From assembly GCA_910585825.1 (NCBI GenBank), contig CAJUEY010000009.1:22072-86071 (forward strand): DNA of 64,000 nt, written 5' to 3'. The stretch comes from an uncultured Lachnospiraceae bacterium. GTDB lineage: Bacteria > Bacillota > Clostridia > Lachnospirales > Lachnospiraceae. Made by a program: the position numbers and the translations under genes. Under the pieces are notes generated by a model that did no database searches, had not been told where the DNA came from, and worked only from the letters and a program-made list of their open reading frames with translations. Shown here piece by piece: positions 63,123 through 64,000 of this stretch; within the stretch, counting starts at the first letter, position 1, and the number at the start of each line of letters is the position of its first letter.

Positions 63123-63293
63123 ATGAAAGCAACCGATAAAGATAAAACCATTCATACAACACCAAAAGGAGCCTGGGAGGGCGGTATTATCAATGAGCGA
63201 AAGAAACCTTCCAAAGAACAACATCTCAATAAGATCACCACTGATTTACAGGGTAATGGATATCCGGTGTTCCCAAAAAAGCAAGACGATTGA
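63123..63293 (+). CDS. Small polar protein (56 residues), unknown function
   Basis: A short gene with a perfect AGGAGG before ATG 63123. The product is charged and without membrane segments: it starts MKATDKDKTIHTTPKGAWEGG and ends in FPKKQDD. The good ribosome site and compact frame support it as real. No family was recognised. Confidence 0.55.
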   Translation: MKATDKDKTIHTTPKGAWEGGIINERKKPSKEQHLNKITTDLQGNGYPVFPKKQDD

Positions 63294-63303
63294 TGTGCCC
63301 CGC

Positions 63304-63528
63304 TTACAAATGCAGAAACTGAAATTTTATTCCCATTTCATCCCGGAGCTGCCCATTAAACGCTGCGAATAATTTCTTGGTTATATCATCTGTGGATGCA
63401 ACGCCCATTGTATTAAATGTATACAACCATATTATAGAAAAAAAATAAGAGTCTGCATCTGTCGTAAATGATGTTCCGGCAATATGATTTCGCGGACACG
63501 CTGCGGACATTATAGTTAAAAACACCAT
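63304..63528 (-). pseudogene. Possible gene remnant next to the mobile-element boundary
   Basis: A 74-codon frame without a ribosome site. The end (DDITKKLFAAFNGQLRDEMG) is protein-like and helical, recalling the C-terminus of a regulator. It lies just outside the sequence that leads into the serine recombinase gene, so it may be the 3' part of a gene interrupted by the element. The identification is weak. Confidence 0.3.
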
Positions 63529-63693
63529 TGCGGGCGCAATGTGAACATTTAGAACCTACTACAATCGGTTAGAATCGGTCGCATAAAAACAGCGGAAAAC
63601 ACTGCAAATTCAAGGGTTTGCGGTTAGAGGGAAGTAATTTCAGATTAGGCGGTATAGCCCCAATTACAAGGGCTGTACCGTCTTTTCGAGTTC
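63529..63693. other. Probable end region of an integrated element
   Basis: No gene is visible. Base composition rises in G+C towards the recombinase gene, and the sequence changes character near 63530-63600. In elements moved by large serine recombinases, the recombinase gene usually lies close to one end, so the attachment site should be here. Its exact position cannot be told without the other end. Confidence 0.35.
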
Positions 63694-64000
63694 CTATGCG
63701 CCTTGCCGTTTCGGTTGCGTGGCAGAAAGGAAATTGATTTCCCCTACAAAGTTGAAAACAATATCTACTTTCTGTACCCGTTTCCCGTCCACCTTTTCCG
63801 GCGCATGGACTATGATTTTCTTGATAAATTCATTGACGATTGCGGGGGTAAGTTCCTTTATCCCCACATACTTACGGATAATCGCGGCGAAGCTGTCAAA
63901 ATCGCTCTTGTTCTGTTCGTAGGTATCGACTTCCTGCTGGTCTGTCTTGACCTTTTCTTCCAGTTCCCGCTGTTCCGCTTCATATTCTGCGGACAGCTTC
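63694..64000 (-). CDS. Large serine recombinase, C-terminal part (partial)
   Basis: The last 101 residues of a protein that continues beyond the right edge. The frame reads KLSAEYEAEQRELEEKVK (a coiled-coil helix), then ELTPAIVNEFIKKIIVHAPEKVDGKRVQKVDIVFNFVGEI. This is the typical C-terminus of TnpX/TndX-like serine recombinases with a DUF4368 region. These enzymes insert and excise Tn4451-, Tn5397- and Tn1549-type elements. It shows that an integrative element starts here and extends to the right. Confidence 0.82.
   Translation of the reverse strand, partial: KLSAEYEAEQRELEEKVKTDQQEVDTYEQNKSDFDSFAAIIRKYVGIKELTPAIVNEFIKKIIVHAPEKVDGKRVQKVDIVFNFVGEINFLSATQPKRQGA

Overview
The window looks like a low-GC, Gram-positive anaerobe of the Lachnospiraceae/Clostridia type. 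The basis is the AgrC/AgrA- and LytTR-type regulators, the PyrK/PyrD pair, an ApgM-like protein next to homoserine dehydrogenase, secreted proteins with Fn3/Ig-like and InlB-type repeats, AGGAGG ribosome sites and TTG/GTG starts. This assignment comes from gene content only; no rRNA or tRNA gene was seen. Most genes are on the minus strand.

Layout: (1) 1-4947: two LytTR response-regulator/GHKL-kinase pairs, a TetR-like gene with an abnormal N-terminus, an IS1634-type transposase remnant and small membrane proteins. (2) 5100-22519: a minus-strand operon of very large proteins without signal peptides, plus a radical SAM/SPASM enzyme and a secreted M26-like zinc metalloprotease. Its first two reading frames appear to be one nitrilase-fold/giant beta-rich protein split by a +1 frameshift: the nitrilase Glu motif lies in one frame and the Lys and Cys motifs in the other. 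This cluster is the best candidate for an undescribed system. (3) 22787-26561: two zinc-ribbon membrane proteins and a scar zone with a frameshifted DUF262/DUF1524 gene, a Gfo/Idh/MocA remnant and a GyrI-like remnant. (4) 26563-34806: an aspartate-centred operon (ACT regulator, hom, proposed homoserine kinase, lysC, pyrC, pyrF, pyrK, pyrD). (5) 34950-46450: prfB with its programmed frameshift, VanZ-like, C-terminal protease, ftsX/ftsE, a CdaR-like regulator, YitT-like, a divergent TagA-like protein, glycogen phosphorylase and a CNNM/CBS transporter-like protein. (6) 46550-56552: a compact Tad-like secretion/pilus operon with three very small pilin-like genes and a 1554-residue subtilase. (7) 56926-62151: a MacAB-type ABC system with two adaptor proteins, one ending in an acidic Asp/Glu/Tyr repeat and an EF-hand. 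(8) 62395-64000: a small XRE/membrane-protein unit, then the end of a mobile element marked by the C-terminus of a large serine recombinase.

How genes work together: region 4 joins threonine/lysine and pyrimidine synthesis, both drawing on aspartate. Region 6 probably builds a short surface fibre or secretion machine with its own protease. Region 7 is an export system next to it. In region 2 nearly every junction overlaps by 4 to 19 bases or is separated by about 20, so its proteins are probably made together and work as one complex or pathway. Its function cannot be read from the sequence.
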